DNA of 64,000 nucleotides from the NCBI RefSeq assembly GCF_900130125.1, contig NZ_FQXY01000011.1, positions 496,001 to 560,000 of the forward strand, written 5' to 3'. Position numbers and translations under genes: made by a program. A model generated the notes under the pieces. It saw nothing but the letters and a program-made list of their open reading frames with translations. It did no database searches and was not told the DNA's origin. Shown one piece after another: positions 42,379-51,227 of this stretch; position 1 is the stretch's first letter; every line of letters begins with the position of its first letter. The DNA is from Bacteroides congonensis. GTDB lineage: Bacteria; Bacteroidota; Bacteroidia; Bacteroidales; Bacteroidaceae.

Positions 42379-42747
42379 ATGAAAGGATTAACAGCAAAAG
42401 AGGAAGAAATCATGGGCTTTTTTTGGGAAAAAGGCCCCTTGTTCGTGAAAGAAATGTTGGCTTTCTATGAAGAGCCGAAACCACATTTCAATACATTATC
42501 TACTATCGTGCGCGGGTTGGAAGACAAGGGTTTTCTGGCTCACAATACGTTTGGTAATACCTATCAATATTATCCTGTGGTCAGTGAAGAAGATTTTCGT
42601 AAAGGGACGCTTCGGAATGTGATTAGCAAGTATTTTAATAATTCTTATTTGAGTGCTGTTTCTTCTTTGGTCAAAGAGGAAGATATTTCTTTGGATGAGC
42701 TGAAACAACTGATTCATGAAGTAGAGAAGACAGACAAGAAAGACTAA
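42379..42747 (+). CDS. BlaI/MecI-family transcriptional repressor
   Basis: 122 residues with a winged-helix domain (LTAKEEEIMGFFWEKGPLFVKEML, then FNTLSTIVRGLEDKGFLAH) and a C-terminal dimerisation helix, the plan of BlaI/MecI/CopY repressors. Such repressors bind dyads in the promoter of their own operon and are removed by proteolysis when the partner membrane protease is activated. The partner gene, BlaR1-like, starts 24 bp downstream. There is no beta-lactamase gene nearby, so the pair probably senses envelope signals or controls other genes. Confidence 0.9.
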   Translation: MKGLTAKEEEIMGFFWEKGPLFVKEMLAFYEEPKPHFNTLSTIVRGLEDKGFLAHNTFGNTYQYYPVVSEEDFRKGTLRNVISKYFNNSYLSAVSSLVKEEDISLDELKQLIHEVEKTDKKD

Positions 42748-42770
42748 TTAATAAAACGACAATCTACACT

Positions 42771-45080
42771 ATGGGAGCATTCTTTATTTATATATTAAAA
42801 TCATCTGTCTGCCTTGTCTTGTTTTACCTGTTTTTCCGGTTATTATTGAGCAAGGAGACGTTTCACCGTTTCAACCGTGCTGCTTTATTGGGAGTGCTGT
42901 TCTTCTCGTTGCTCATCCCTTGCATTGAGATGACTACCCGTCATCAGGTTGAAGTGCAGCAGGCTGTACTTTCTATCGAGCAGTTGTTGATGATGGCGGA
43001 ACTGAACGCGACGGCTCCGGAAGTGGGGGCAATGGTACAGGAAGCGCCTTCTGTTTCCTGGATACAAATCGTTTTATTGGTTTATCTGGCAGGCATAGTC
43101 TTTTTTGCTTGTCGTAATATCTGTTCTTTGATTTGTCTTTTCAGGCTGATATATTCGGGCAGACATGAGAAGTTGGAGAAGGGTATTATTCTTGTGGTGC
43201 ATAACCGGACAATCGCTCCGTTTAGTTGGATGAAGTATATCGTTATCAGTCAGAAAGATATGGAAGAGAATGGACGGGAGATTCTGATTCACGAAACGGC
43301 GCATATCCGTCACCGTCATTCCATAGATTTATTATTGGCGGATATTTGTATTTTCTTCCAATGGTTCAATCCGGGCGCATGGTTGCTGAAACAGGAGTTG
43401 CAGAATATCCATGAGTACGAAGCGGACGAGACGGTTATCAATGAAGGAGTAAACGCGAAGGAATATCAACTATTATTAATAAAAAAAGCCGTTGGCACAA
43501 GGCTCTACTCTATGGCCAACAGCTTTAATCACAGTAAACTTAAAAAACGTATCACTATGATGTTAAAAGAAAAATCAAGTCCATGGGCTCGTTTGAAGTA
43601 CCTGTATGTACTTCCGTTGGCAGCTATTGCAGTAACTGCCTTTGCCCGTCCCGAAATCTCGGAGAAAGTCGAAGAGATTTCAGCAGTCAAAGTTAATGAT
43701 TTAGCTGAAATTGTGCAAGAAAAGGTGCTGCAAGATACAGTGAAAGCATCGAAAGTCGTGAAGAAGGCTGATCCGAAGGTGGCTGCGACGGAAAAGAAAG
43801 AGGAAGAAGAAATTGTTATCTTTGAGGTGGTGGAGCAGATGCCGGAGTACCCTGGCGGTATGGATGCATTGAGCAAGTACTTGGAAAGTAAAGTGGCCGA
43901 CTCCCCTATGAAAGGTAAGGCAGGTGGACTGGTAACGATTGGCTTTACAGTCACTGGAAGCGGAAAAGTGACAAATGTGCAAGTACTTGAGTCTGACCAA
44001 CCTTCGCTGAACAAGGAAGCTGAAAGGATCGTTAGTGAAATGCCGGACTGGATTCCGGGAAAGCAACGTGGTAAGCCTGTTCCTGTGAAGTATTCTATTC
44101 CTGTAAGATTTGGTAATATCAGATTTGGATTGGATAAGCAGCCGTTGATTCTTGCTGATGGTAAGGAAATCAGCATGAATGCTATGGAAAGGATGAATCC
44201 GTCGGATATAGAGAGCGTGTCTGTCCTGAAAGATAGTGCTTCTATAAAAATATATGGTAAACGTGGCGAAAATGGAGTGATTCTTGTAACCACAAAGAAG
44301 CCGGGTACGACAACACAGTTTAATTTTTCTAAAGTGGATAATCAGGAAAACGTAGTACCCAATTTCCAAGTTAGTGGGACTGTCGTTGACGAACAGGGGC
44401 GTCCGAAAGCAGGTGTAAGTATACTTGTGCCTAATACGACTTATGGTGCAATCACGGATATAGACGGCCGTTTCAGCCTGAAAGCCGTAAAAGGTGGTAA
44501 TCTGCTATTTTCGTTTATCGGATACAAATCCATGAAAGTTCCTGTAAGTGCTACGATGTCAGTACGGATGGAACAGGAAGTAGTGAAACTATTGCCGGAA
44601 ACTACCAATCGGCTTGTGAGGGCTCGGGAAACAAAACCTGCCGGCCTTATTAATGGCATTAATGTTCATGGAGTGAAAGAGGGTGGACAGCCATTGGTTA
44701 TTGTTGACGGTAAGGAAGCTTTGGAAAAAGATGCTTTATCCAAGATTGCTCCTGACCGTATTAAAAGTATTACTATACTGAAAGATAAATCGGCAGCAGT
44801 TGTTTATGGGGATAAGGCAAAGAATGGGGTGATTGTAATAGAAATGCTGACTGATGAAGAATTTCAGGCTAAAAAGAATAATCCCCAACCTGCTTATACT
44901 GACGCATGGCAACTAGCTGAAAGTGCTGCGAAAGATATGGAAGGGGAGGTTATTTACCTTTTGGATGGAAAAGAGGTAAATGCCGGTAAGTTACAGCAAA
45001 TGTCGGCGAAGGCTATTAAATCGGCTTCAGCAGACCGTGTTGATGGTAGAATTGTTATTCGTTTGGTGAGTGAAAAGTAA
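42771..45080 (+). CDS. BlaR1-like M56 metalloprotease fused to TonB-C and SusC-like plug modules
   Basis: 769 residues in several blocks. The N-terminal membrane part contains the M56 zinc motif HETAHIRHRH and NIHEYEADE (about residues 175-230). After a membrane helix (PLAAIAVTAFARP, about 290) comes a TonB C-terminal-like domain (EYPGGMDALSKYLESK to PVPVKYSIPVRF). Next, a plug-like stretch ESVSVLKDSASIKIYGKRG, a carboxypeptidase-D-like domain (VSGTVVDEQGRPKAGVSIL) and a second plug-like stretch SITILKDKSAAVVYGDKAK follow. This chimera is seen in Bacteroides BlaR1 homologues; the periplasmic modules may contact TonB-dependent transporters. It follows the BlaI-like gene by 24 bp. Confidence 0.85.
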   Translation: MGAFFIYILKSSVCLVLFYLFFRLLLSKETFHRFNRAALLGVLFFSLLIPCIEMTTRHQVEVQQAVLSIEQLLMMAELNATAPEVGAMVQEAPSVSWIQIVLLVYLAGIVFFACRNICSLICLFRLIYSGRHEKLEKGIILVVHNRTIAPFSWMKYIVISQKDMEENGREILIHETAHIRHRHSIDLLLADICIFFQWFNPGAWLLKQELQNIHEYEADETVINEGVNAKEYQLLLIKKAVGTRLYSMANSFNHSKLKKRITMMLKEKSSPWARLKYLYVLPLAAIAVTAFARPEISEKVEEISAVKVNDLAEIVQEKVLQDTVKASKVVKKADPKVAATEKKEEEEIVIFEVVEQMPEYPGGMDALSKYLESKVADSPMKGKAGGLVTIGFTVTGSGKVTNVQVLESDQPSLNKEAERIVSEMPDWIPGKQRGKPVPVKYSIPVRFGNIRFGLDKQPLILADGKEISMNAMERMNPSDIESVSVLKDSASIKIYGKRGENGVILVTTKKPGTTTQFNFSKVDNQENVVPNFQVSGTVVDEQGRPKAGVSILVPNTTYGAITDIDGRFSLKAVKGGNLLFSFIGYKSMKVPVSATMSVRMEQEVVKLLPETTNRLVRARETKPAGLINGINVHGVKEGGQPLVIVDGKEALEKDALSKIAPDRIKSITILKDKSAAVVYGDKAKNGVIVIEMLTDEEFQAKKNNPQPAYTDAWQLAESAAKDMEGEVIYLLDGKEVNAGKLQQMSAKAIKSASADRVDGRIVIRLVSEK

Positions 45081-45093
45081 TATTCAGGAATGC

Positions 45094-45993
45094 TTAGGAT
45101 AAAGACTGGCGGAGGTACGCAAGTATCTCCGTTTCTTGTTCCGGATGAAACCAGCGTATTTCTTCATCCCGCTTGAACCAAGTCATTTGTTTGCGTGAAT
45201 AAATACGAGAATTCTGCTTTATCTTTTCAATGGCAAACGGTAGTTCCCATTCTCCATCCAAGTACTTGAACAGTTCTTTGTATCCTACCGTATTGAGAGA
45301 GTTAAGATGGCGATAGGGGAGTACAGAACGTACTTCTTCCAATAAACCCTCTTCCATCATCATATCCACACGGCGGTTGATACGGTCATAAAGTTCTTCC
45401 CGCTCACGGGTTAGTCCTACTTTGATAATACGGAAAGGGCGCTCTTTCTTTTGTTGCGTGCGGAAAGAAGTGTATGTGCGTCCCGTCATATAGCAGATTT
45501 CCAGTGCATGAATTACTCGCTTGGGATTCTTCAAATCTACAATACGATAATATTCCGGGTCTAATAAGCGGAGTTCCGCGCAGAGTTGTTCAAGTCCTTC
45601 TTCCTCATATTTCTGCAACATGAACTGGCGGGTTTCCGCATCAACGGTAGGAATGTCATCAATACCTTTGCAGATAGCGTCCACATACATCATCGAGCCG
45701 CCGGTAAGAACCACGACTTCATGTTGGGTAAATAACTTTTCAAGGATTTCCAGTGCTTCCGCTTCGTATTGGGCGGCACTATAATAATCTGTAAGATGAA
45801 GCGTACCGACTAGGTGATGGGGTACACGTGCCAATTGTTCGGGAGTAGGCGCTGCCGTGCCTATTTTTAATTCAGCATAAAGTTGTCTCGAATCAGCAGA
45901 TACAATGCTTGTCCGGAAATTCTCTGCTATCCGTAGACTCAATTCGGTTTTCCCTACGCCGGTAGGCCCTATAAGAACAATGAGAGTAGGCAA
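45094..45993 (-). CDS. miaA: tRNA dimethylallyltransferase
   Basis: 299 residues with the MiaA signature set: GPTGVGKTELS (P-loop for the diphosphate), SADSRQLYAELKIGTAAPT, LTGGSMMYVDAI and the ...SRKQMTWFKRDEEIRWF end. The enzyme adds a dimethylallyl group to A37 of tRNAs that read UNN codons. It is the last gene of a long leftward run that includes lipid A genes. A 21-bp inverted repeat lies between it and the upstream gene. Its stop is only 13 bp from the end of the converging BlaR-like gene. Confidence 0.95.
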   Translation of the reverse strand: MPTLIVLIGPTGVGKTELSLRIAENFRTSIVSADSRQLYAELKIGTAAPTPEQLARVPHHLVGTLHLTDYYSAAQYEAEALEILEKLFTQHEVVVLTGGSMMYVDAICKGIDDIPTVDAETRQFMLQKYEEEGLEQLCAELRLLDPEYYRIVDLKNPKRVIHALEICYMTGRTYTSFRTQQKKERPFRIIKVGLTREREELYDRINRRVDMMMEEGLLEEVRSVLPYRHLNSLNTVGYKELFKYLDGEWELPFAIEKIKQNSRIYSRKQMTWFKRDEEIRWFHPEQETEILAYLRQSLS

Positions 45994-46018
45994 TGGACTT
46001 AAGTGATTAGTGATTAAT

Positions 46019-46083
46019 GATTAGTGGTTAGTGATTAACAATTGCACAATATACTGCATAGTGTTAATCACTAACCACTAATC
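46019..46083. repeat. 21-bp perfect inverted repeat of TTAGTGATTA words
   Basis: The arms 46019-46039 and 46063-46083 are perfect complements, with a 23-base loop. The left side continues as tandem GATTAGT-like words from about 46003. It lies between the PRiA4 protein gene and miaA and could be an intercistronic hairpin or a dispersed repeat. Confidence 0.8.
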
Positions 46084-46089
46084 GTTAAA

Positions 46090-46644
46090 TTAGAATTTCT
46101 CTTCTTCGAATGAACCGCCTGCGTCGCCACCAATATCGAATCCTTCCTGATCAAAGTCTTCCATATCGAAATCCTGGTCGCCATAGAAGTTTTCGTCTAA
46201 ATCGAGAGAACCACCGGCAACAGCCATTTCTTCAAAATCGACTGTCTGTTTCGGGGCATCCCCTGATTTCTTGGTGCATTTGGCACCCTTCATTTCCTTT
46301 CCGGTAATGATTTCAGATAACTCAATGAAGAAACAACGTTCCGTCATGTAATCGAATACATACAGCAACTTTTGTTTTTCATCTTCTACCAGTTCACTGA
46401 TAGTAGTTTCTTTCATCACCCAGCTATCCATTTCAGGGTTGTCGTCCATTTCTTCCAAAGTCACTTCCTTTTCTTTTTCCCAATCGTCGTCGCAGATAAA
46501 GAAAGAAGTCATCTGGTCGTTTGCGTACCCAACTGATTTTACGATTGCCTCATGGAAGTCTAAAAAAGTAGCTTCCGGATCAATTTGTATTTCTCTGACA
46601 AAATCGTCAACTTCATCAGATATGATAGTAAATCTGTATATCAT
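46090..46644 (-). CDS. PRiA4_ORF3-like (IS1096 passenger-type) protein
   Basis: 184 residues. The N-terminus MIYRFTIISDEVDDFVREIQ and the following FLDFHEAIVKSVGYANDQMTSFFI fit the PF07929 fold (plasmid pRiA4b ORF-3-like), an alpha/beta domain of unknown role. The last 50 residues are highly acidic and glycine-rich (MEDFDQEGFDIGGDAGG), probably disordered. It lies between lpxA and miaA with a 21-bp gap to lpxA and is conserved there in Bacteroides. Despite the family name there is no sign of a mobile element. Function unknown. Confidence 0.8.
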   Translation of the reverse strand: MIYRFTIISDEVDDFVREIQIDPEATFLDFHEAIVKSVGYANDQMTSFFICDDDWEKEKEVTLEEMDDNPEMDSWVMKETTISELVEDEKQKLLYVFDYMTERCFFIELSEIITGKEMKGAKCTKKSGDAPKQTVDFEEMAVAGGSLDLDENFYGDQDFDMEDFDQEGFDIGGDAGGSFEEEKF

Positions 46645-46665
46645 AATATGACTATTTTGAACTGT

Positions 46666-47445
46666 TTATTTAATTATACCACGTTCTGAATTACGGATGA
46701 AGTCGATGATGTAGTCGATTTCAGGACTCTTCTCGAATTCATCTTCAATTTTCTTTAATGCTTCTGTCGTGTTCAATCCACTTTGGTAGATGATACGATA
46801 GGCATTGTGAATGTTTTCAATCACTTCATTGGTAAAACCACGACGGCGCAAGCCGATAATGTTGATTCCGCTGAAAGCGATTGGTTCGCGTCCTGCAATG
46901 ATGTAGGGAGGAATGTCCTTACTGAAACGGGAACCACCTTGAATCATTACATAGCTGCCTACATGACAGAATTGATGCATTAGTACACCGCCACTGATAA
47001 TAGCGTTATCATCAATTACGATTTCACCGGCCATCTTGGTAGAGTTACCAATGATGCATCCGTTACCGACCAAAGCATCATGTGCCACGTGCACGCTTTC
47101 CATCAGTAAGTTGTTATTTCCCACAATCGTGCGCCCTTTAGCTGCCGTACCACGGTTGATTGTCACGTTCTCGCGAATCAGGTTATTGTCTCCGATTTCG
47201 GCTGTTGATTCTTCCCCTTGAAATTTAAGATCCTGCGGAATAGCCCCGATAACGGCACCCGGAAAAATAGTATTTCCGTTACCAATACGTGAACCATATA
47301 AAATGTTGGCATTAGCCATAATTTTATTGTTGTCGCCGATAACCACGTTTTTATCTATAAATACAAAAGGCGCAATTTCTACATTTTCCCCGATTTTAGC
47401 TTCGGGATGAATATACGCTAAAGGACTTATCATTTGATTTTCCAA
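46666..47445 (-). CDS. lpxA: UDP-N-acetylglucosamine acyltransferase
   Basis: 259 residues of left-handed beta-helix hexapeptide repeats (IGENVEIAPFVFID, IGDNNKIMANANILYG) with the active-site His in HVAHDALVGN and the C-terminal helical domain (RRRGFTNEVIENIHNAYRIIY). The enzyme performs the first step of lipid A synthesis. It begins 7 bp after the fused lpxC-fabZ gene, within lpxD - lpxC/fabZ - lpxA, the standard order in Bacteroidetes. Confidence 0.95.
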   Translation of the reverse strand: MENQMISPLAYIHPEAKIGENVEIAPFVFIDKNVVIGDNNKIMANANILYGSRIGNGNTIFPGAVIGAIPQDLKFQGEESTAEIGDNNLIRENVTINRGTAAKGRTIVGNNNLLMESVHVAHDALVGNGCIIGNSTKMAGEIVIDDNAIISGGVLMHQFCHVGSYVMIQGGSRFSKDIPPYIIAGREPIAFSGINIIGLRRRGFTNEVIENIHNAYRIIYQSGLNTTEALKKIEDEFEKSPEIDYIIDFIRNSERGIIK

Positions 47446-47452
47446 TTGTTAA

Positions 47453-48838
47453 TTACTTATTTTTTACTATTTGTGCCATAAACTCAGCTTCGCAAACTAC
47501 TTTTTCCCCAACGAATGCGTAACCTTTCATTGTGGATATACCACGACGGATAGGTGCTAATAATTCCACACGGAATGTCAGTGTATCTCCCGGCACTACT
47601 TTCTGGCGGAACTTCACACCGTCTATCTTCATAAAATAAGTGGAGTAACGCTCCGGTTCGTCAACAGAGTTGAGAACCAACAAACCGCCTACTTGTGCCA
47701 TTGCTTCTACTTGGAGCACGCCCGGCATAACGGGTTCTTGTGGAAAATGTCCTTGGAAGAAAGGCTCGTTGGCAGTAATATTCTTTACACCTACTATATA
47801 GTTGGCACCGATTTCAATCACTTTATCTACCAGTTGGAAAGGATAGCGATGCGGCAACAGTTCGCGGATACGGTTTACATCCATCACCGGCTCACGGTTA
47901 CAGTCATAGTTTGGTGCCTGAATATCGTGCAAACGAATTTCTTTCCGCATCTGACGGGCAAACTTGTTATTGATAGTATGTCCGGGACGGGTAGCGATGA
48001 TACGCCCTTTAATCGGTTTGCCGATTAAAGCGAGGTCGCCGATAACATCCAGTAATTTGTGACGGGCACATTCATTCGGCCAGACCAACGGCTTGTGGTT
48101 GATATAGCCTAACTCATTGGCGTCCATATGAGGAACTCCCATAACGTCTGCCAACTTGTCGAAGCTTTCCTGTGACATCTTACGTTCGTAGATTACGATA
48201 GCATTGTCCAGGTCGCCCCCTTTAATCAATCCCGCAGAGAGCAGCGGTTCTATTTCGCGAACAAAGACGAATGTACGGCTGGCAGCCACTTCGTCTTTGA
48301 ATTTATGCATGTCTTCAAGTGTAGCAAACTGGTTCGGGATAATGGTCGAATCATAAGAAACCAGTACATTCAGGCTAAAATTCTCGTCCGGTAGTACGAT
48401 GATGGAAGAACCTGTCGACTCGTCACGGAATTCAATCTTTGACTTAATGATATAAAAGTCCTTGACGGCATTCTGTTCTACTGTTCCTACACGTTCTATT
48501 TCTTGTACATAATATTGTGCACTACCATCTAAAATCGGAAACTCCGGGCCGTTTACCTGGATAAGGCAGTTATCAATGCCCAATGCGTAAAGGGCTGCCA
48601 TACCATGTTCAACGGTGCTTACTTTGACTCCATTCTTCGACAACACAGTACCACGGGTGGTTTCTGTCACGTTGTCGGCTACTGCATCGATAGTTGGTTG
48701 TCCTTCTACGTCAATGCGCTGGATTTTATATCCATGATTGTCCGGAGCAGGATTAAATGTTACAGTGAGATCAAGTCCAGTGTGAAGACCTTTCCCGCTC
48801 AGTGAAAAGCTATCTTTCAGCGTTTTTTGTTTCAGCAT
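47453..48838 (-). CDS. lpxC/fabZ: Bifunctional LpxC deacetylase / FabZ dehydratase
   Basis: 461 residues. The first 300 are LpxC (UDP-3-O-acyl-GlcNAc deacetylase): STVEHGMAALYALGIDN has the zinc His, and KPLVWPNECARHKLLDVIGDLAL the remaining zinc ligands. The last 150 are FabZ (3-hydroxyacyl-ACP dehydratase): LLPHRYPFQLVDKV with the catalytic His, and GHFPQEPVMPGVLQVEAMAQ with the Glu. The fusion joins lipid A and fatty acid pathways at the branch point of 3-hydroxyacyl-ACP and is characteristic of Bacteroidetes. It lies between lpxD and lpxA with gaps of 7 bp each. Confidence 0.96.
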   Translation of the reverse strand: MLKQKTLKDSFSLSGKGLHTGLDLTVTFNPAPDNHGYKIQRIDVEGQPTIDAVADNVTETTRGTVLSKNGVKVSTVEHGMAALYALGIDNCLIQVNGPEFPILDGSAQYYVQEIERVGTVEQNAVKDFYIIKSKIEFRDESTGSSIIVLPDENFSLNVLVSYDSTIIPNQFATLEDMHKFKDEVAASRTFVFVREIEPLLSAGLIKGGDLDNAIVIYERKMSQESFDKLADVMGVPHMDANELGYINHKPLVWPNECARHKLLDVIGDLALIGKPIKGRIIATRPGHTINNKFARQMRKEIRLHDIQAPNYDCNREPVMDVNRIRELLPHRYPFQLVDKVIEIGANYIVGVKNITANEPFFQGHFPQEPVMPGVLQVEAMAQVGGLLVLNSVDEPERYSTYFMKIDGVKFRQKVVPGDTLTFRVELLAPIRRGISTMKGYAFVGEKVVCEAEFMAQIVKNK

Positions 48839-48845
48839 TGGCTAT

Positions 48846-49886
48846 TTACTTATTTAATAGTTGTTTTAATTCTTCGATTTCCTTGCGCAGGCTACGCAGT
48901 TCTTTCTGCATGTCCGGCAGGCTTCTTTGTGCGATGGATGACTTGAAATATTGTTTTAACTCCATAGGAGGAGTACCGATGAGCTGACTGCCGGACTTGA
49001 TATCTCCCGGTACGCCCGATTGTGCGCCCAAACCGACTTTATCTCCTATTTTTGAGTGTCCGGCAATACCTACCTGACCGCCAATCATACACCATTCTCC
49101 CACTTTGGTAGAACCGGCGATACCGGCTTGTGCAGCCATTACGGTATGCGAACCGATCTCGTCATTATGGGCTATTTGTATCAGGTTATCCAATTTGACA
49201 CCACTATGTACTACCGTAGCTCCCATTGTAGCACGGTCTACACAGGTATTGGCACCTATGTCCACTTTATCTTCCAGAATAACAATTCCGATTTGAGGAA
49301 TCTTGTCGTATCCGTTCGGAGTAGGGGCGAAACCGAATCCGTCGGCTCCGATTACCGCACCCGAGTGCAGGATACATTCGTTGCCTATGCGGCAATCATG
49401 ATAAACATTTACATTCGGGTAAAGCAGGCAACTGTTGCCTATTTTCACACCGTCTCCAACAAAAGTATGCGGATAAATTTGAGTATTATCTCCGATCACG
49501 GCGTTTTCGCCAATGTAGGCAAAAGCACCTATATATACGTTCTCACCAATCTTGGCACTGGAGGCAACAAATGCTAATGAATCGATACCCTGTTTTTTAG
49601 GTTTGCTCATTTCATAAAGGTTGAGCAATTTCGCCAGGCTTTCGTATGCATTGTCTACTTTGATAAGGGTCGTTTTAATTTCATGTTCAGGAGTGAAGTC
49701 CTTATTAACCAGGACAATGCTAGATTGTGTCTCGTAGATGTAAGGCGTATATTTGGGGTTTGACAGGAAAGAAATAGCTCCGGGCATTCCCTCTTCTATT
49801 TTAGCGAATGTGTGTACCGTAGCGTTTTCGTCTCCAATGATTTCCCCTTGGATAAATGCTGCAATTTGCTTAGCCGAGAACTCCAT
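48846..49886 (-). CDS. lpxD: UDP-3-O-(3-hydroxyacyl)glucosamine N-acyltransferase
   Basis: 346 residues with the LpxD plan: N-terminal uridine-binding domain (AISFLSNPKYTPYIYETQSSIVLVNKDF), a hexapeptide-repeat beta-helix (IGAFAYIGENAVIGDNTQIYP), the catalytic His in QIAHNDEIGSHTVM and a C-terminal helix (ELRSLRKEIEELKQLLNK). It performs the third step of lipid A synthesis. It is the first of three lipid A genes and begins 82 bp after the stop of the HD hydrolase gene. Confidence 0.95.
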   Translation of the reverse strand: MEFSAKQIAAFIQGEIIGDENATVHTFAKIEEGMPGAISFLSNPKYTPYIYETQSSIVLVNKDFTPEHEIKTTLIKVDNAYESLAKLLNLYEMSKPKKQGIDSLAFVASSAKIGENVYIGAFAYIGENAVIGDNTQIYPHTFVGDGVKIGNSCLLYPNVNVYHDCRIGNECILHSGAVIGADGFGFAPTPNGYDKIPQIGIVILEDKVDIGANTCVDRATMGATVVHSGVKLDNLIQIAHNDEIGSHTVMAAQAGIAGSTKVGEWCMIGGQVGIAGHSKIGDKVGLGAQSGVPGDIKSGSQLIGTPPMELKQYFKSSIAQRSLPDMQKELRSLRKEIEELKQLLNK

Positions 49887-49968
49887 GTCTTTAATTTAAA
49901 ATTTAATTAGTTCACAAATAACGGACTTTTTTTTCAGATTTCCGTGTTATTGCATGAATATTTTATAC

Positions 49969-51198
49969 TTATCTATGTAATCTCTGGTAGCAGAGATAGT
50001 ATTTCTTTACCTTTTTGGACAATAAAGAGATGTTCAACATGTCCGATGCTTCGGCAATATTTTTGATAGTGCCGTCTTTATAGATAATGTCAATACTGTC
50101 ATCCGCCGGGTCGTACATATTCTTTTCGATGCTGGGGGTAGAGACAAAATAGTTCGCTTCGGAAAGTGTTATGCCTAATTGCTGGCTGATTTGCAAAGTT
50201 AATTCTTTTTTTCTGTCTTCACCAATCGGTTCCGACGAAATTTCCACTTTAAAGATATTTCGGTTAATCATTCCCATGCTTAAAGTGGAAAGAACCTTGT
50301 CAGTATGGGTGCTCCATACTTTCAAGGCCGTCCATATATCATTATCATCCAGTTGTACAAAGTTCTCCAGACAATCGGGGTTGTTGTAGAACTCTTCGGG
50401 AGTGATGTCTTTGTAAAGGAAAAAGCGGAATGCGGGTGATGCGAACAGCTCCACTCCCTGCGAAGCCAGTTCTTTGGCGCGCAAAAGGGTACTGATAAGC
50501 ATCTTTTCGTAGGCTACCGAAGTCTTGTGCAAATATACCTGCCAATACATCAGGCGGCGTGCCGTGAGGAAGTTCTCGATGGAGTAGATTCCTTTGGATT
50601 CGATGACAAGGCGGTCGTCTGCCACATCGAGCATCTTGATGATTCGTGCCGAGCCGATGTTTCCTTCTGTAACTCCCGTATAGAAACTGTCACGACGGAG
50701 ATAATCAAGCCTATCCATATCCAACTGGCCACTGACAAGCTGATGCAGGAAGCGCTTCGGATACTCGTCCTTGAAGATTTGAATGGCAAGGCTGAGCTGG
50801 CCGTTCATCTCCTTGTTCATCCGTTCCATCAGCATAAGGGAAATCTCTTCGTGGGGAATTCCTTTAACAATAGTGTCTTCCAGCACATGAGAGAAAGGCC
50901 CGTGTCCGATGTCATGCAGCAGAATGGCAGCCTGTACGGCTTCCGCTTCACTGTCGAAGATGAAGTTTCCTTTCGATGCCAGTTGCGTAATGGCTTCGCT
51001 CATCAGGTAGAAAGCACCCAGGGAATGTTGGAAGCGGGTGTGCTGCGCACCGGGATATACCACAGACGAGAGCCCTACCTGCTTGATACGGGTAAGACGC
51101 TGCAAAAGGGGATGCCGTACTATATCGTATAGCAACCCCTTCGGAATATTGATAAACCCGAATACCGGGTCGTTGATTATCTTTCTTTCGTAAGGCAT
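49969..51198 (-). CDS. HD-domain phosphohydrolase (dNTPase/SAMHD1-like)
   Basis: 409 residues. The HD core is complete: HTRFQHSLGAFYLM (first metal His), LLHDIGHGPFSHVLE (HD pair) and DMDRLDYLRRDSFYTG (last Asp). The arrangement equals YwfO-like and SAMHD1-like proteins that hydrolyse dNTPs or other nucleotides. It follows pyrF by 29 bp and precedes lpxD in the leftward run, as often seen in Bacteroidetes. The nucleotide substrate and regulation by GTP cannot be read from the sequence. Confidence 0.88.
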   Translation of the reverse strand: MPYERKIINDPVFGFINIPKGLLYDIVRHPLLQRLTRIKQVGLSSVVYPGAQHTRFQHSLGAFYLMSEAITQLASKGNFIFDSEAEAVQAAILLHDIGHGPFSHVLEDTIVKGIPHEEISLMLMERMNKEMNGQLSLAIQIFKDEYPKRFLHQLVSGQLDMDRLDYLRRDSFYTGVTEGNIGSARIIKMLDVADDRLVIESKGIYSIENFLTARRLMYWQVYLHKTSVAYEKMLISTLLRAKELASQGVELFASPAFRFFLYKDITPEEFYNNPDCLENFVQLDDNDIWTALKVWSTHTDKVLSTLSMGMINRNIFKVEISSEPIGEDRKKELTLQISQQLGITLSEANYFVSTPSIEKNMYDPADDSIDIIYKDGTIKNIAEASDMLNISLLSKKVKKYYLCYQRLHR

Positions 51199-51227
51199 TC
51201 GTTTCTTTTAGAGATTTTGTTTTCTTT

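Noticed and set aside
42379..45080. A beta-lactam resistance locus.
   Set aside because: A BlaI-like repressor and BlaR1-like protease are present, but no beta-lactamase or penicillin-binding protein gene lies nearby.
46090..46644. A mobile element, because the family name mentions IS1096 and a plasmid.
   Set aside because: There is no transposase, no terminal repeat and no change in composition; the gene is embedded between lpxA and miaA in an operon-like run.
47453..48838. LpxC-FabZ fusion as a novelty.
   Set aside because: This fusion is a known feature of Bacteroidetes.
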